A stretch of DNA of 64,000 nt, from assembly GCA_032988165.1 (NCBI GenBank), contig JANTQF010000013.1, positions 186,001 through 250,000 on the forward strand, written 5' to 3'. The notes beneath the pieces were generated by a model. That model searched no databases and was not told where the DNA came from. It was given only the letters and a program-made list of their open reading frames with translations. This document shows, piece after piece, positions 23,690 to 35,500 of this stretch. Each line of letters opens with the position of its first letter. Position 1 is the first letter of the stretch. A program made the translations under genes and the position numbers. This DNA is from Emmonsiellopsis sp. PD_33 (Eukaryota; Ascomycota; Eurotiomycetes; Onygenales; Ajellomycetaceae).

Positions 23690-24031
23690 ATGAACCTCCT
23701 CCAATCTACGAACGGTGGAATTTCCACAAAAACATCGTTCCTAGCAATTCTACTCTCTCTATTCGCTATACTCACCCTCTCCGTGGCTTTACCAATCGAG
23801 AAACAGCCCAACCATCCCGCTACCAATCAAATCGCCAATATCATCCATGAAATACGAAGCCTGCCCGGCTCACTCGCGACAGCTCCCGAGGGCGCAGTTG
23901 GTGAACCACCTCATCCAGCGTCGGGGGACCCCCCTGCCCCGGAGCCAACTGCCACGCCGGTCTATTTCGCCCTGCTTGCGATTGTCGCGCTTCTGGGTGT
24001 CATTCTTAAAGGGTTTGATGGCTTGCGCTGA
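23690..24031 (+). CDS. Small protein with two hydrophobic segments, hypothetical
   Basis: Single-exon frame of 113 residues. An N-terminal hydrophobic segment (about residues 16-36, TSFLAILLSLFAILTLSVAL) could be a signal peptide or membrane anchor. A Pro-rich middle (about 62-84, PPHPASGDPPAPEP) follows, then a second hydrophobic segment near the C terminus (about 87-107). I chose the ATG at 23,690 because it follows a CT-rich leader and precedes the hydrophobic segment; an upstream in-frame ATG at 23,552 would bury that segment. It is the first plausible gene after the hypermutated compartment. No family recognised. A small secreted or membrane protein is the best description, and a chance frame cannot be excluded. 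Confidence 0.5.
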   Translation: MNLLQSTNGGISTKTSFLAILLSLFAILTLSVALPIEKQPNHPATNQIANIIHEIRSLPGSLATAPEGAVGEPPHPASGDPPAPEPTATPVYFALLAIVALLGVILKGFDGLR

Positions 24032-25195
24032 GTTACCAACTGAGTCAATGTTTTTCACGGCAGTGGTTTCAGCATTCATTTAAGGGCATATTTTTATACT
24101 CTTTATGCCCTAGCACGATTCTCATAGGCGGCGAGTGGTGGTGTTACAGATGCGGAGGGAGAGAAAACCTGGGTTCTGCGCTGTGGCTCATTTGTTCCGT
24201 GGGGATTTGTGGATGGCGCGGGCAATTTAATCCTTCGAGGAAACATAAGTAGGGCCGGGACGGCACTATTACCTACCTCTTTATGGCATGGATGATTATG
24301 CATTGGCAGAACAAATGTGTGGACTACGCCTCGTCCACCATAAGAAACCGATTATTTCGATATTTAAACCGGATGGCAATGAACCGCACCGACCCCGAAA
24401 TAACCATACAACGGTGAATGTCATTTGGAGATAGCCCCGGTTCGCGATGTGATTCTGGCCGGTACAAGTCTACTCCTTTACAGCTACTTCTGCCATACGA
24501 ATCTGATCGGAAGAGCCTCGAAGGCTGCAGTCAGACGAGGCTTCGTTTAGTGCCTAACTGAAATGCGTCGGTTGGCAACCTGAGTTGCCTGTTGGTAGTT
24601 GGTGGAGGGACTGATGTGGCATGGGTATTCCTGGCATTCCGTTCATTGTGCTAGCTTTACTTGAATGTTGGACTTTTAGTATGCCGTGTTTCATGTCAAC
24701 AATGAACATAGTTGGAGACTCCAAAACAACGAGATCCATGTGTTTATAAGTTGGCCTATCAGCTAGACAAGAACTCGAAACTGAGGCGTATTTGCCTCAT
24801 TAGCAGCATTTAAATAATGGTTTCAGCGGTCGTGAATGGACAGGGAACGAGGATATAATGGACGTGTTAGGGGAGCTCAAAGAAACTGGCAACTCTTTAT
24901 AAATTCCATGTCAAACATAACACCATACATCCCATTATTCGGACTATAAATAATTAAACAAAAGAAATTGAATAATGGCAATGTTTTCAAGGGAATCAAG
25001 GGGCTCGAGGTTCGCGCATGAGCTCAGCTATAAAACCCAAATAGCCCAAGCATTTTAACGTCCATCCCTCCTTCCTGCCAGCATAAAAATCCACGCAGAT
25101 ATTTAGACAGTGCTGGTGCTGACAAGGGCGGAAATCCGTTCATGCATCTCAGCATTATTTATTTCCCCGAGTGACTTTCATACCTTACTTGAATA
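24032..25195. other. Intergenic, no gene seen
   Basis: About 1.2 kb with short frames only. Expected to hold the 3' end of the small gene and the promoter of the PLD-like gene. No distinct regulatory motif identified. Confidence 0.5.
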
Positions 25196-26764
25196 ATGCC
25201 ACACACAATCACCGCATGGAGCGCACGCATCGCGACAGATCCCATCGACGAACACCACGCCATCAAAGAACACCGCGGGATCAAATGCAGAAAATCCATC
25301 GAATTCCTGAGCCACTCAGTCTCGACCCAGTCAACGGACCTATCGTTCTGCACGGGCACAGGTGAAGGGTTATTGACCAACTACATCCTCCCCGACCTCG
25401 AGTCCGCGCGATGGGAAGTCATCTTTGTCACCTGTTTCTGGTCAACCAGATCTAAGTCCAGGTTGGCGCTCTGCGAGTCGCTCAAAAGACTGTCCGAAAA
25501 AGCAGTCGCAAGAAGACAGCCAGGATCTCAGAAAAAAGTGACGGTCCACATTTGCATTTCTTCGGTATCGCTCTGGCAAAAGCTCTGCCACACGACATCT
25601 TTACACGGACATGTCTACAACGAAAAGGAATGGACGAGAAAACTCAAGCTCCCCGCAGCAGAAGAGATCCCCGGAATAGATCTACATGTCAAATCCATCT
25701 TTATCCGGCCGTTCTCCGTCATGCACCCCAAATTCATGATCGTCGATCGCCAATTCGTCTGGGTCCCCAGCTGCAACGTTAGCTGGGAAACCTGGTACGA
25801 AGGCGGGATCCGCCTGACGGGCAACACCGTGAAGAGCTTCTATGAATTCTGGGCTGAAGTGTGGGCGGCGCATGCTTCCAAGGACCCCAAAAGCGGTGCA
25901 CCGGCCGATTGGAAGGGGTGGGAAGGCCCGCTTCCTCCGCTGATGGAACCAACTCCGCTGCGAAAGAGAATGTCGAGCGGAGTCGAGTACGGGCCTGCTG
26001 CTGTTCCGGGACGTTTTATACCATCCTTCTACGATAATGCCCAAACAACCGAGGGAGAGGCCCTGCAGGCGGCCAAGAAGCCGGACCCAATCCCGACACT
26101 CTTCCTGCCCTCTTCTCATCACCGGGACCCGCGCTTTCGCCCTGGTTCTTTCCGAGAGGCACGAGCGGAACCGCGCACTCCGCTGAATGCCTATACTGCG
26201 TATCTGCTCTCCAAGGCAAAGACACATGTCTACATTCAAACGGCAAACGTCACGGGGAAACCGATCCTGCGTGGGATACTTGGGTGTCTGAAGGAGGGAG
26301 TCAACGTGACTATTGTGACCAATAATCGGCTCATGAGGCTTGAGCAGATTGTCACAGCCGGATCGACGACAGAGTGCAGTGTGAAGTGGCTAGTCAGGGA
26401 ATATGAAAACTTACGCCTCCAGACCGAAGGAGACCCAGCGGCCACTGCAGGGGGGGAGGCAACCGTCGATGATCGCAAGCCACCAGGGCATCTGAAAATC
26501 AGCTATTGGAAGCCCAATGTGACAGGGCCGAGGGGCCAGAGTGTACCGCCCGCGTTCGATATGTCTCATTTGAAGCTTACGATGGTTGATAAAGAGGTTA
26601 CGATTTTGGGCAGTGGGAATATGGACCGGGCGAGTTGGTATACCAGCCAGGAGCTGGGCATTGCGTTGTATTCGAAGGTAGTGGCAGAGAAGATTTGGAA
26701 GGAGGTGGTTGCTAGGGATGTGGCGAGGAATGCTAAGCAAGTATATCCTCCTAGTACATCATAG
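25196..26764 (+). CDS. Phospholipase D-like (two-HKD) family protein
   Basis: Intronless frame of 522 residues. Two HKD motifs are complete: HPKFMIVD (His177, Lys179, Asp184) and HLKLTMVD (His458, Lys460, Asp465). Each is followed by a hydrophobic strand and a Ser/Asn turn (VPSCNVSW; LGSGNMDRASW), the standard active-site layout of the PLD superfamily. The two motifs would form one active site acting on a phosphodiester bond. The substrate may be a phospholipid or another phosphodiester and cannot be read from the sequence. The Asp in both motifs argues against Tdp1, which lacks it. No signal peptide or clear membrane segment is seen, so the protein is probably cytosolic or peripheral. The start ATG at 25,196 gives a natural N terminus; no earlier in-frame ATG was favoured. 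It lies about 2.4 kb from the AT-rich compartment edge but has normal base use. Confidence 0.88.
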   Translation: MPHTITAWSARIATDPIDEHHAIKEHRGIKCRKSIEFLSHSVSTQSTDLSFCTGTGEGLLTNYILPDLESARWEVIFVTCFWSTRSKSRLALCESLKRLSEKAVARRQPGSQKKVTVHICISSVSLWQKLCHTTSLHGHVYNEKEWTRKLKLPAAEEIPGIDLHVKSIFIRPFSVMHPKFMIVDRQFVWVPSCNVSWETWYEGGIRLTGNTVKSFYEFWAEVWAAHASKDPKSGAPADWKGWEGPLPPLMEPTPLRKRMSSGVEYGPAAVPGRFIPSFYDNAQTTEGEALQAAKKPDPIPTLFLPSSHHRDPRFRPGSFREARAEPRTPLNAYTAYLLSKAKTHVYIQTANVTGKPILRGILGCLKEGVNVTIVTNNRLMRLEQIVTAGSTTECSVKWLVREYENLRLQTEGDPAATAGGEATVDDRKPPGHLKISYWKPNVTGPRGQSVPPAFDMSHLKLTMVDKEVTILGSGNMDRASWYTSQELGIALYSKVVAEKIWKEVVARDVARNAKQVYPPSTS

Positions 26765-28390
26765 ATTTGGGTTTTGTGAAGAGGTGGTTGGGTCGGGAGA
26801 TATTTACTTCTGTTTTTCTTTTTTACTTCAGTGGTCTGGGATGGGATGGGATTATGAACTTTATGCCTGCGTAATGGTCGGATTGTATGAGAATGATGGG
26901 TGCTTTTTTCCTTTCTTTCTGTGCTGTTAGTTACATGATACCATACCAATAGAATAGATTAGATTAGCGATAGCGATGTTATTGATACTTTCTTCTCTTC
27001 CTGTACAATGAACCCATACATACTACTGTCGACCACGTTTGCGAGAAGAAAAAGAAGAGAGGGAGATAACGGATGGCGTTTTCCACCCCTACTCTCCCAC
27101 ATATCTATGTATCTCTGGGAGATTCCGAGAAAGCGGGGAGGAACCCAGGCACCTAACATCCAGAAACAAACAACCGAACTCATGACAAAATAAAAAGGCA
27201 TCAATCTATCTGAAGTCAGGGATCAAGATAGCCAAAAAAAAAAAACAATCTCTCTGGATAAAATGTGCGGTTTGCAACTACATAGCTATCCTCACTCATC
27301 TGAGAAAGTACTAGTAGGGCTGTTTATGTATGAGCTGTATACGGAGATAGGAGAGTTCCTGGATAGTAGTACTGTATGGGAGCGACAACCAAGAGCCATT
27401 CTGCAAATCCCCAAGAATATAGACATAATGGGAAAGGGATGGGTAGAGTGTGTTCGCTCATATACATAACGAAACATAACCACGAAGGCGTTTAAGGATA
27501 TTATCCTGATGTCACGGTCCTTTCATGGCATGAAAGGGGGCCAATGTATTTGCGAGAGTTTCATTAGAACTGCTGTTGGTAGTAGGTATTCATTTTTGGC
27601 AGGATTGAATGCATCATGAGGGGGGATATTGATAAATACAGTATATAATTGTATAAAGGTAAGCATTGGATGCTCATCCATCGATGTCGCCAGCAGTAGC
27701 ATGTATGGGTGTCCGTAGTGCCAAGACAAGTGGAGTCAGGTGACTTCCGCTGCCCTAAGCTGGGGACAACCTTAACTTTGCCGATTGGATAGGGAAAAGA
27801 TTCAGAAGATAGACTCTTATATTTATTTATGTATTTATTTATGATAGTCGACACTTTTATCTGACCAAAGCCAGTTCTAATGTCCCTATCGCCCTCGTTC
27901 ACTGTTCTCGCTGCCCAGATATTCATATGTTCCTCTGTGGCTTGCGGAGTCTAGCCTCGGCGCAATGCGATTCCCCAGACTAACATGTAACCGCGGTCCA
28001 ATCTCACTTGTGGGGAAGCAGAGTCCCTAAGGGCTGAAGAAGCTGGAGAAGACCAGCCAGCGAACAGGGAAACCAGACAAGGGGACGAGCACGGAGCAAG
28101 AAAAATATAACTATCTCCGTTGGTCTGTGGTCGGTCGGCTAACTGTTCCCCGGCAAACTGGAGCTATCTCGGGATCGGTCATAGCTCCCTGTTTAACAAC
28201 CTCCTTGCATCTTCATATATATACCCATTGACAAGTCCCCTTGTCTGCTGTTTATAAAATCCATTTCACCTCTCAATTCCTACCCTTCACCCCATCTCCG
28301 AATTGACTTATTGATACCTCCTCCCACCTCCATCCAACCTCAAACCTCCAACCCCCTCTCAAACAACCACACACCACCCGCACAACCACC
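26765..28390. promoter_or_regulatory. Intergenic region with promoter of the nitronate monooxygenase gene
   Basis: 1.6 kb with only short frames. A TATA-like run TATATATA lies at about 28,216-28,223, roughly 170 bases ahead of the start codon. It is followed by a strongly C-rich leader (28,262-28,390) typical of highly expressed fungal transcripts. Poly-A run at 27,234-27,245. Confidence 0.6.
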
Positions 28391-29431
28391 ATGTCCCAAA
28401 TCACCACCCCCCTCTGCTCCCTCCTCGGCATCCGCCACCCCATCCTCCTAGCCGGCATGGCCAAAACCTCCGGCGGCCCGCTCGCCGCCGCCGTCTCCAA
28501 CGCAGGCGGCCTCGGCACCGTCGGCGGCCTAGGCTACTCGCCCGCGCAACTCGACGAGATGCTCGTCGAATTAAAATCCCACCTCAAGGATCCCAACCTC
28601 CCCTTCGGCGTGGACCTCGCGCTGCCCAAAGTCGGCGACGGCGCGCGCAAGACAAACCACGACTACACACACGGCCAGCTGGACGAGCTGATCGAGGTGA
28701 CGATCAAGCACGGCGCGAAGCTGTTTGTCTCCGCGGTGGGGATCCCGCCGGCGCATACGATTAAGAGGCTGCATGAGGCTGGGATCCTGGTGATGAATAT
28801 GGTTGGGGCGCCGCGGCATGCGGAGAAGGCGCTGAAGGCTGGTGTGGATATTATCTGTGCGCAGGGCGGGGAAGGGGGTGGGCATACGGGGGACGTTCCG
28901 TTTTCGGTGCTGATTCCTGCGGTCGTGGATGTGGCGAGGAGGTATAAGAGCCCGCTGACGGGGGAGCCGGCGATGGTTGTGGCGGCGGGTGGGGTTAGTG
29001 ATGGGCGTAGTTTGGCGGCGTCGTTGATGCTGGGGGCGGCGGGGGTGTGGGTTGGCACGCGGTTTGTGGCTGCGGAGGAGAGCGGGGCGAGCCAGATGCA
29101 TAAGGAGGCGGTGGTGGGGGCAGGGTTTGGGGATACTATTCGGACCTTGGTGGTTTCGGGTAGGCCGCTGAGGGTGTTGCCGAATGAGTATGTGGCGGAG
29201 TGGGAGAAGAGGCCGGAGGAGATTAGGAAGTTGACTTCTGAGGGGATTGTGCCGATTATGAAGGACTTTGAGGATGGGAAGGAGGTTGATTTGCCGTTCT
29301 TGATGGGCCAGGTTTGTGCGGTTGTTAAGGATATTAAGCCTGCTGGTGTCATTGTGCAGGAGATGGTGGAGGAGGCATCGCGGATGTTGAAGATTGGGAA
29401 TTCGTATCTGGGGGCGGGGAGCAAGCTGTGA
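28391..29431 (+). CDS. Nitronate monooxygenase (2-nitropropane dioxygenase family)
   Basis: Intronless, 346 residues, the usual length. Family knowledge: FMN-dependent TIM-barrel enzymes that oxidise alkyl nitronates (such as propionate 3-nitronate) to carbonyl compounds plus nitrite. Visible features are an N-terminal HPILLAGMA strand (about 16-24), the GGEGGGHTGD segment (159-168) with the presumed catalytic His165, and AAGGVSDGRSLAASLMLGAA (198-217), followed by GVWVGTRF, which binds the FMN phosphate. No targeting peptide is obvious; cytosolic location is likely. The start ATG follows a C-rich leader and CACC. The coding strand is C-rich in the first 300 bases and sharply G-rich afterwards. 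A long antisense open frame mirrors the gene and is treated as a shadow. Confident in the family; in vivo substrate unknown. Confidence 0.93.
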   Translation: MSQITTPLCSLLGIRHPILLAGMAKTSGGPLAAAVSNAGGLGTVGGLGYSPAQLDEMLVELKSHLKDPNLPFGVDLALPKVGDGARKTNHDYTHGQLDELIEVTIKHGAKLFVSAVGIPPAHTIKRLHEAGILVMNMVGAPRHAEKALKAGVDIICAQGGEGGGHTGDVPFSVLIPAVVDVARRYKSPLTGEPAMVVAAGGVSDGRSLAASLMLGAAGVWVGTRFVAAEESGASQMHKEAVVGAGFGDTIRTLVVSGRPLRVLPNEYVAEWEKRPEEIRKLTSEGIVPIMKDFEDGKEVDLPFLMGQVCAVVKDIKPAGVIVQEMVEEASRMLKIGNSYLGAGSKL

Positions 29432-30037
29432 ATTGAGTGACTGAAGGTTTTTTACTGTTTGTATTATTCTGCGTTGGTTTGCCTATGTTTGAATTTGGTT
29501 ATGTCTATATGTGATGAGCCATTCGTCTTAGGACTTGCTGCTTATATCCCTTCATCGAGCACACGATCTATCGATGGAGTTCTTAGGAATAGAGACCTAT
29601 GAAACGGATTATTCTTCTATGCTCAGTTCCCCAAGTCAAAACTACTGCCTGTCCTTGGTAATGCCCTTAATAATACCCTTGTATAATATACTGTAGAATG
29701 AGGTGTAAGATTGGGAGTGTAGGAGGATAGATGAGTTTAAAAGGACACGCGGATTTGATAATAATAAACAAACAAGATGTAAACTTCTAACAGGAAAAGA
29801 AACAGGACTGAAGGTGGGAGAGTTAACGAGAAGGGCGAAGGTTGGGGGCGTCGTGCAAATATAACACCCCATCCATCACCGCATAGTACCGAGAATTTAT
29901 CCAGCTGGTCAATTGCCACTTCCCACAACTTTTCTTGAACAAAAAAAATTGCACGGACAGCAACATGCGATACCCAGCTCCCATCCTTGTGGTATATTTA
30001 TGTTTTCTCTTTTTTTCATCTTTTTTTGTTCTTTTTT
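29432..30037. other. Convergent 3' intergenic space
   Basis: Lies between the 3' ends of the nitronate monooxygenase (+) and taxilin (-) genes. T-rich tracts at about 30,003-30,040 would serve the plus gene or, as A tracts, the minus gene. No gene seen. Confidence 0.5.
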
Positions 30038-31823
30038 TTAATGCTTAACTCCATTTACCACACCCCGGTGACCGTTGGATCTCGGGTCGGCGAGAGCGGG
30101 TGGTGGTGGGGGTCCAAAAACGGGTCTCCCTTGCTCAGGAGCTCGGTGTCCGGCGGCGTGATGGTGATGATGGTCTCCATGGTGATCAACTTCATATTCT
30201 CCCTCATCACTCAAATCTTCGTCATCCTCCTCATCTTCGTATTCGTCGTCGTATTCGCTTTCCGTTCCTTCATCATCCTCTGCATCAAGCTCGCCAGTAA
30301 GGGCTTGACCTCTGCCCTGTTCCTGCATACGCCGGCAAAGGGCTTCGAGGTTGTTGCTCTTCTTGCGCCACTTTTCTAGCTCATCGTTATTGCGAGTCCG
30401 TTCTTCCGCCATCTCGAGAATGTTGCGGTTCGTTTGCTCGTGTTTCCGGGTGAGAGTCATGTTTTCCTTTTCCAGCCGCTTAGTCTTCTTGGCCATTTCC
30501 TCCATTTCCTTGCGGAACGTCAAAAAGAGCTCGTTGCTGTTATTTAGCGTATCTTCAACCTATTGATTTTGTTAGTAAATGCCACAGCGGTAAATTATGC
30601 GTGACGACGGGGGTAGCTTACTTGTTTGAATTTCTCTACGTAAATGTTGAGCTGGCTTCGGAGCTCGGCTTCGGTTTGTGAAAAGGTGGACACTTGGGTG
30701 CTCAAGGCGCGGCATCTCGCAGCTTCGCTTTCCGCCCCACGTCTCTGCTCTTCGTATTTGGCGGCGAGGCTTTGGATTTCTGCGTCTTTGCTGCGGAGCA
30801 GGGCCTTGTAGTGTTGTTCCCGGGCCTCATACTTTTCACCGATGGTTTTAATTTTTGCGCGTATCCTGGCAGATGTCAGTGGCAGAAATAGGGAGTTGTG
30901 ACGGTGCCGCGCTTACGCATCATCCAAGTCCATGTCTGCTTTTTCTCCCCGAGAGTCTCCCCTAGCGGTCACAAAGTCCTGGATATCAAATAGAAGTGAG
31001 TCTAGTCGTGCGTTCACGATGCCACGAGCTTTCTTTTCCGTATCCTCAAGTCTCTTGTTCTCGTCCTACACATTGAGACCCATCGATCAGACGTTGTTCT
31101 ATCCAAAATTTGATTCGCAAAACCGCCCAAGCAGTGACGCACCTTGACCTTCTTGTTTTCTTTTGTTAATTCCCGACAAAGCTTCTCAAGCTTATCTTTC
31201 ATAGTCGCCGTCTTATTGAGCTCAGACTTGCCCTTATCCTGGTCCTTCTGGAGCTGGTCGGCCCGTTTCTTGCTTTTGGCGTAGTCCCGGTCCAATTTTT
31301 TCATATCAGCCAGCAGCTCGGTGTATTTCTTGTGGACAGTTTCGAGGCGTGTCATGGGCGACTCTATATTGTTCAGGAGCTGGTTCAAGTCCCGCGTGGC
31401 TTTCTTGACTTCTCGTTCTGTAGATTAAGTAGGACATGTAAGCCTTGCTCTTGTACCCGGACGCTGGAAAACCCCAGCAACACGGCAAGCGGTATCAAAC
31501 AGCACAGGACAACAGCATCAACAGCATCAACAGCGTCAACAGATCAACAGCATCAACATACCAATCTCAGCCTCCTGGTCCTTCTCGCCGGCGGCATCCT
31601 GCTCGAGCTGCGAGATCTTGGCGGCCAGCAGTTTCGAAGTCTCGCTGGGGTCTGCGGGCTTTTTGCCCTTTGCCTTCTTGCCCATGGTGGACGGGGCCAT
31701 TGCGGTGTGAGTCGTGCCTGGCAGCGGCTCGGGTCTGGGCGACGGGAGCGCGTGCGAAGAAGCGGCGGGCGATGCGCTGGAGCTGCTGAAACCTGAGGGG
31801 GCATGCGAGGCGGCCGTTGCCAT
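30038..31823 (-). CDS. Taxilin-family coiled-coil protein
   Basis: Five exons on the minus strand: 31823-31562, 31417-31143, 31065-30917, 30865-30622 and 30559-30038. Introns are 144, 77, 51 and 61 bases, all GT..AG, and phases close to give 483 residues. The middle is a long heptad-rich coiled coil. It includes KLEKLCRELTKENKKVK (end of exon 2) and, in exon 5, TFRKEMEEMAKKTKRLEKEN, which match the conserved taxilin core. Taxilins bind syntaxins in animals; the fungal role is little known, probably vesicle traffic or cytoskeleton. The N terminus is Ser/Ala/Pro-rich with a KKAKGKK patch. The C terminus is strongly acidic (DDEYEDEEDDED) with a five-His run. An alternative start is the Met about 41 codons in. 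It shares a 714-bp divergent promoter with Cym1. Family call is firm, start uncertain. Confidence 0.85.
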
Positions 31824-32537
31824 AGCTGGGCCTCGCGCGCTGCAGCCAATGCTCGTCTCGCAGTTTCAGGGCGAACAGCCCATAAAACCGCGCCCGGGGC
31901 GTCGAGTCGACGGCCGAGTCGGGCCCAGCGAATTTTTCAAGAGCAAGCAGCGGCGGACCTGGGCGGGAAAACGCGCGACACGGCGGGTGCGGAGCGGCGA
32001 GTGCGAGCTGCAGCACCAGTAGACGGGCGGGAAACGGGCAGCACAAACAGCAGCGAGATGCCGGGGCGCATGGAGTTCGGCAGCGGGTTGGGAGAGCGGC
32101 CGGTGCAGATATTGAAGGAAGTTCGAGTTCTGGCTCAACACACCCGCAGCCACGCGCTGTGGCTGGGCTGTGGCTGACCGCTCGGCAGAACGGGCAGAAA
32201 ATATCCAACCTCCAGCATTAGTTCTCTCTACTCTCTTCCTCCAGCATTCTATTAGTTATCTCTACTGCTGTTTCTGACGGTCTGTGTCCAGTCTGCTGTC
32301 GTGTTGTTGTTGTTGCTGTCTATCTGCGCTGTGTGCCATTCCCGTTGTCTGCTATAACTATCCCCGACAAGTTCTCCGCTGCTGCGAGGGCTGCTCTACA
32401 TCTTGGTATCTCCATTCCTAGCTTCGTCCGCCGCTCATTACAGCAGACACATACCTATGGCTGAGCTGTAACCGGGTGCTATCAATTGAACCTCTCCTCG
32501 ACCTCGCACCGCCCAGCCCGCCGCTACCACCATCACC
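31824..32537. promoter_or_regulatory. Divergent promoter between taxilin (-) and Cym1 (+)
   Basis: 714 bases of GC-rich sequence on the taxilin side, becoming CT-rich toward Cym1 (32,220-32,420). Short open frames here overlap on both strands and look like chance. A bidirectional promoter is inferred from layout alone. Confidence 0.6.
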
Positions 32538-35500
32538 ATGCTTCGATCAGCCAACACCCTCTTCAGACCCGCCGCGTCGAGGTCTCCCTCATACCTCCCG
32601 CTGCAGAGGAAAGTCAGTCGCGGATATCCGTTCGCCCAGGGCCGGAGATTGGCTTCCTCGGTCACGCAGCTCGACAGCTATCCCGCAGTCGGGGAGCGCC
32701 TCCATGGCTTCACAGTCCAGGAGAAGAAGCATGTCCCGGAACTCCATCTGACGGCAGTCCTGCTCAAACACGACAAGACGGAGGCAGATTATCTCCATGT
32801 GGCCAGGGATGACAAGAATAATGTCTTTGGCATTGGCTTCAAGACAAACCCTCCAGATGCCACTGGTGTGCCTCATATCCTGGAGCACACCACCCTCTGT
32901 GGAAGCCAGAAGTAGGAGGACCCCATTATTCTTTGATCTTGTTGGCTGGGTTGCTAATCACCATCTAAATCTAAAGATACCCTGTTCGCGACCCGTTTTT
33001 CAAGATGCTCCCTCGTTCCCTCTCGAATTTTATGAACGCCTTCACTTCCTCCGACCATACCACCTACCCCTTTGCCACAACCAATAAACAGGACTTCCAG
33101 AATTTGTTATCCGTTTATCTGGATGCCACATTGCACCCGTTATTGAAGGAGGAGGATTTCCGACAAGAAGGATGGCGCCTGGGCCCCGAGGATCCTCGCG
33201 CAGCCTTAGCCCAGAAAGAGGGAGAGAACAACACGCCTGCGACTGTAGACGATGTCGTTTTCAAAGGAGTGGTCTATAATGAGATGAAGGGACAAATGTC
33301 GGATGCAAATTACTTGTACTACATCAAGTTCAAGGAGCACATATTCCCTGCTATAAACAACTCAGGAGGCGACCCGCAGTACATCACAGATCTAACCCAC
33401 AAGCAACTGGTCGACTTTTCGAAGAAGAATTATCATCCCAGCAATGCGAAGGTTTTCACTTATGGCGATATGTCGTTAGGCGATCATCTGAAACAAGTTG
33501 GCGCTGTGTTGGATAACTTTGAGAAATCTTTACCGGATCGCGACGTAAAGCTGCCACGAAACCTGGCCGATGGACCTATCTCTTTTACTGTTCCAGGACC
33601 CATCGACTCGTTTGCAAGTGAGGATAAGCAGTTCAAAACTTCGGTATCCTGGTTTGCTGGCGATTCCACGGATATTGTCGAAACTTTCTCACTCGGCATT
33701 CTATCGTCCTTGTTGCTTGACGGGTATGGGTCCCCTCTTTATAGGGCATTGGTTGAAAGCGAAATTGGGTCCTCGTTCACGCCAAACACCGGGTTGGATA
33801 CGTCAGGGAAAGTCCCCGTGTTCTCAGTTGGTGTGAACGGAGTCTCCGAGAAAGATGCGGGCCTGGTAAAGGAGAAAGTGCAGAATGTTTTCCAGGAGTC
33901 ATTGGCCACTGGATTTAACGACCAAAAAGTTCAAGGTATCTTGCACCAACTGGAGCTTGCCTTGAGACACAAGACGGCAAATTTTGGAATTGGGATTATG
34001 GAGAAGACGATATCCTCCTGGTTCAATGGATCCAATCCTATGAAAGAGCTTGCCTGGAATGACGTGATCAACGAGTTCAAGCAACGTTACGAGAAAGGCG
34101 GCTATCTGGAGGAGTTGATGAAGAAATATCTGATGAGCGACAAATCTGTCTCCTTCACTATGGTCGGCTCGCCAACTTATAATAAGCAGTTGGATGAAAT
34201 GGAGCTCGCCAGAAAGGAGGCGAAAATGGCTGAGCTAACTGCAGCGGTCGGGTCTCTTGAATCTGCAGTGGAACAACTCAAGAAGGAAGAACTTGAACTA
34301 TTGGGGGTACAAGAAGCGGCTCAGCATGCTGATCTTAGCTGCTTGCCATCTCTCCATGTGAAAGATATCTCAAGACAGAAGGAATGGAAAACGGTCAGAG
34401 AGTCAAAAGTAGACAATGTCGAAGTGGTTTGGAGAGAAGCCCCAACCAACGGCCTCTCGTACTTCCAGGCTATGAACGCTTTCGAAGATCTTCCTGATGA
34501 GCTGCGACTGCTGATGCCCCTGTTTAATGACTGTATCATGCGACTTGGGACCCCCGGGCGGAGCATGGAGCAGTGGGAGGACTTGATAAAACTCAAGACT
34601 GGAGGTATCTCATCGTCGTCTTTCATCGTATCCTCTCCAACATCGCTGGATGGCTACTCTGAGGGTCTCCAATTTTCCGGCTATTCGCTCGACAAGAATT
34701 TACCCACAATGCTAGAGATGGTATCTGCGCTAGTTACGGAGACCGATTTCGCGAGCGCTGATGCTCCAAGGATGATTCAGGAGCTACTGAGATCATCAAC
34801 CAATGGCGCCATCGATGCTGTCGCGGGCTCTGGTCATCGATATGCTGTGAATGTTGCTACTTCCGGGCTTTCAAAGAAACTCTGGATCAACGAGCAACAG
34901 TCGGGTCTGTCACAGGTCCAAGCCACCGCCAGATTGCTTCATGATGCAGAAACCTCCCCTGAACGTCTCCAAGAGCTGATCCGGAAACTCCAATTGATAC
35001 AAACGTTTGCGATTTCGAAATCTCCCAAATTCCGTGTGCGTCTAGTCTGCGAACCCGCAAGCGCCAGCGCCAACGAAGCCACTCTACAAAACTGGCTTGA
35101 TAGTCTCCCCCGCAACCTTAGCCCACCATCGACAACACAAGCATTTATTCCAAATTCTTCCGCTGAGAAAATCCTGTATAACCTCCCTTACAAAGTCTCA
35201 TACTCTGGCCTTGCCCTTCCTACAACAACTTTCACCAACCCGGCAAGCGCGTCTCTTAGTGTCCTCTCTCAACTCCTGACGCACAACTACCTCCACCCCG
35301 AGATCCGCGAGAAGGGCGGTGCGTATGGTGCTGGGGCTAGCAGTGCACCCATCCAAGGCTATTTCAGTTTCTCGAGCTATCGCGACCCTAACCCAATGAA
35401 TTCCTTGAAAGTTTTCAATAACGCCGGAGTTTTCGCCCGAGACCGTACCTGGACACCCCGGGAACTTGACGAGGCGAAACTTGGCATCTTCCAAGGCCTC

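Noticed and set aside
25196..26764. Tyrosyl-DNA phosphodiesterase (Tdp1)
   Set aside because: Tdp1 motifs lack the Asp of HKD; both motifs here are complete HxKxxxxD, fitting a PLD-like enzyme.
28663..29424. 253-codon open frame antisense to the nitronate monooxygenase gene
   Set aside because: It mirrors a well-supported GC-rich gene, lacks recognised motifs and is Pro/Ser/Thr-rich as expected of a shadow frame.
31567..32208. 213-codon minus frame upstream of taxilin
   Set aside because: Overlaps the taxilin first exon in another frame, and its content is Arg/Pro/Ala-rich low complexity; no homology recognised.
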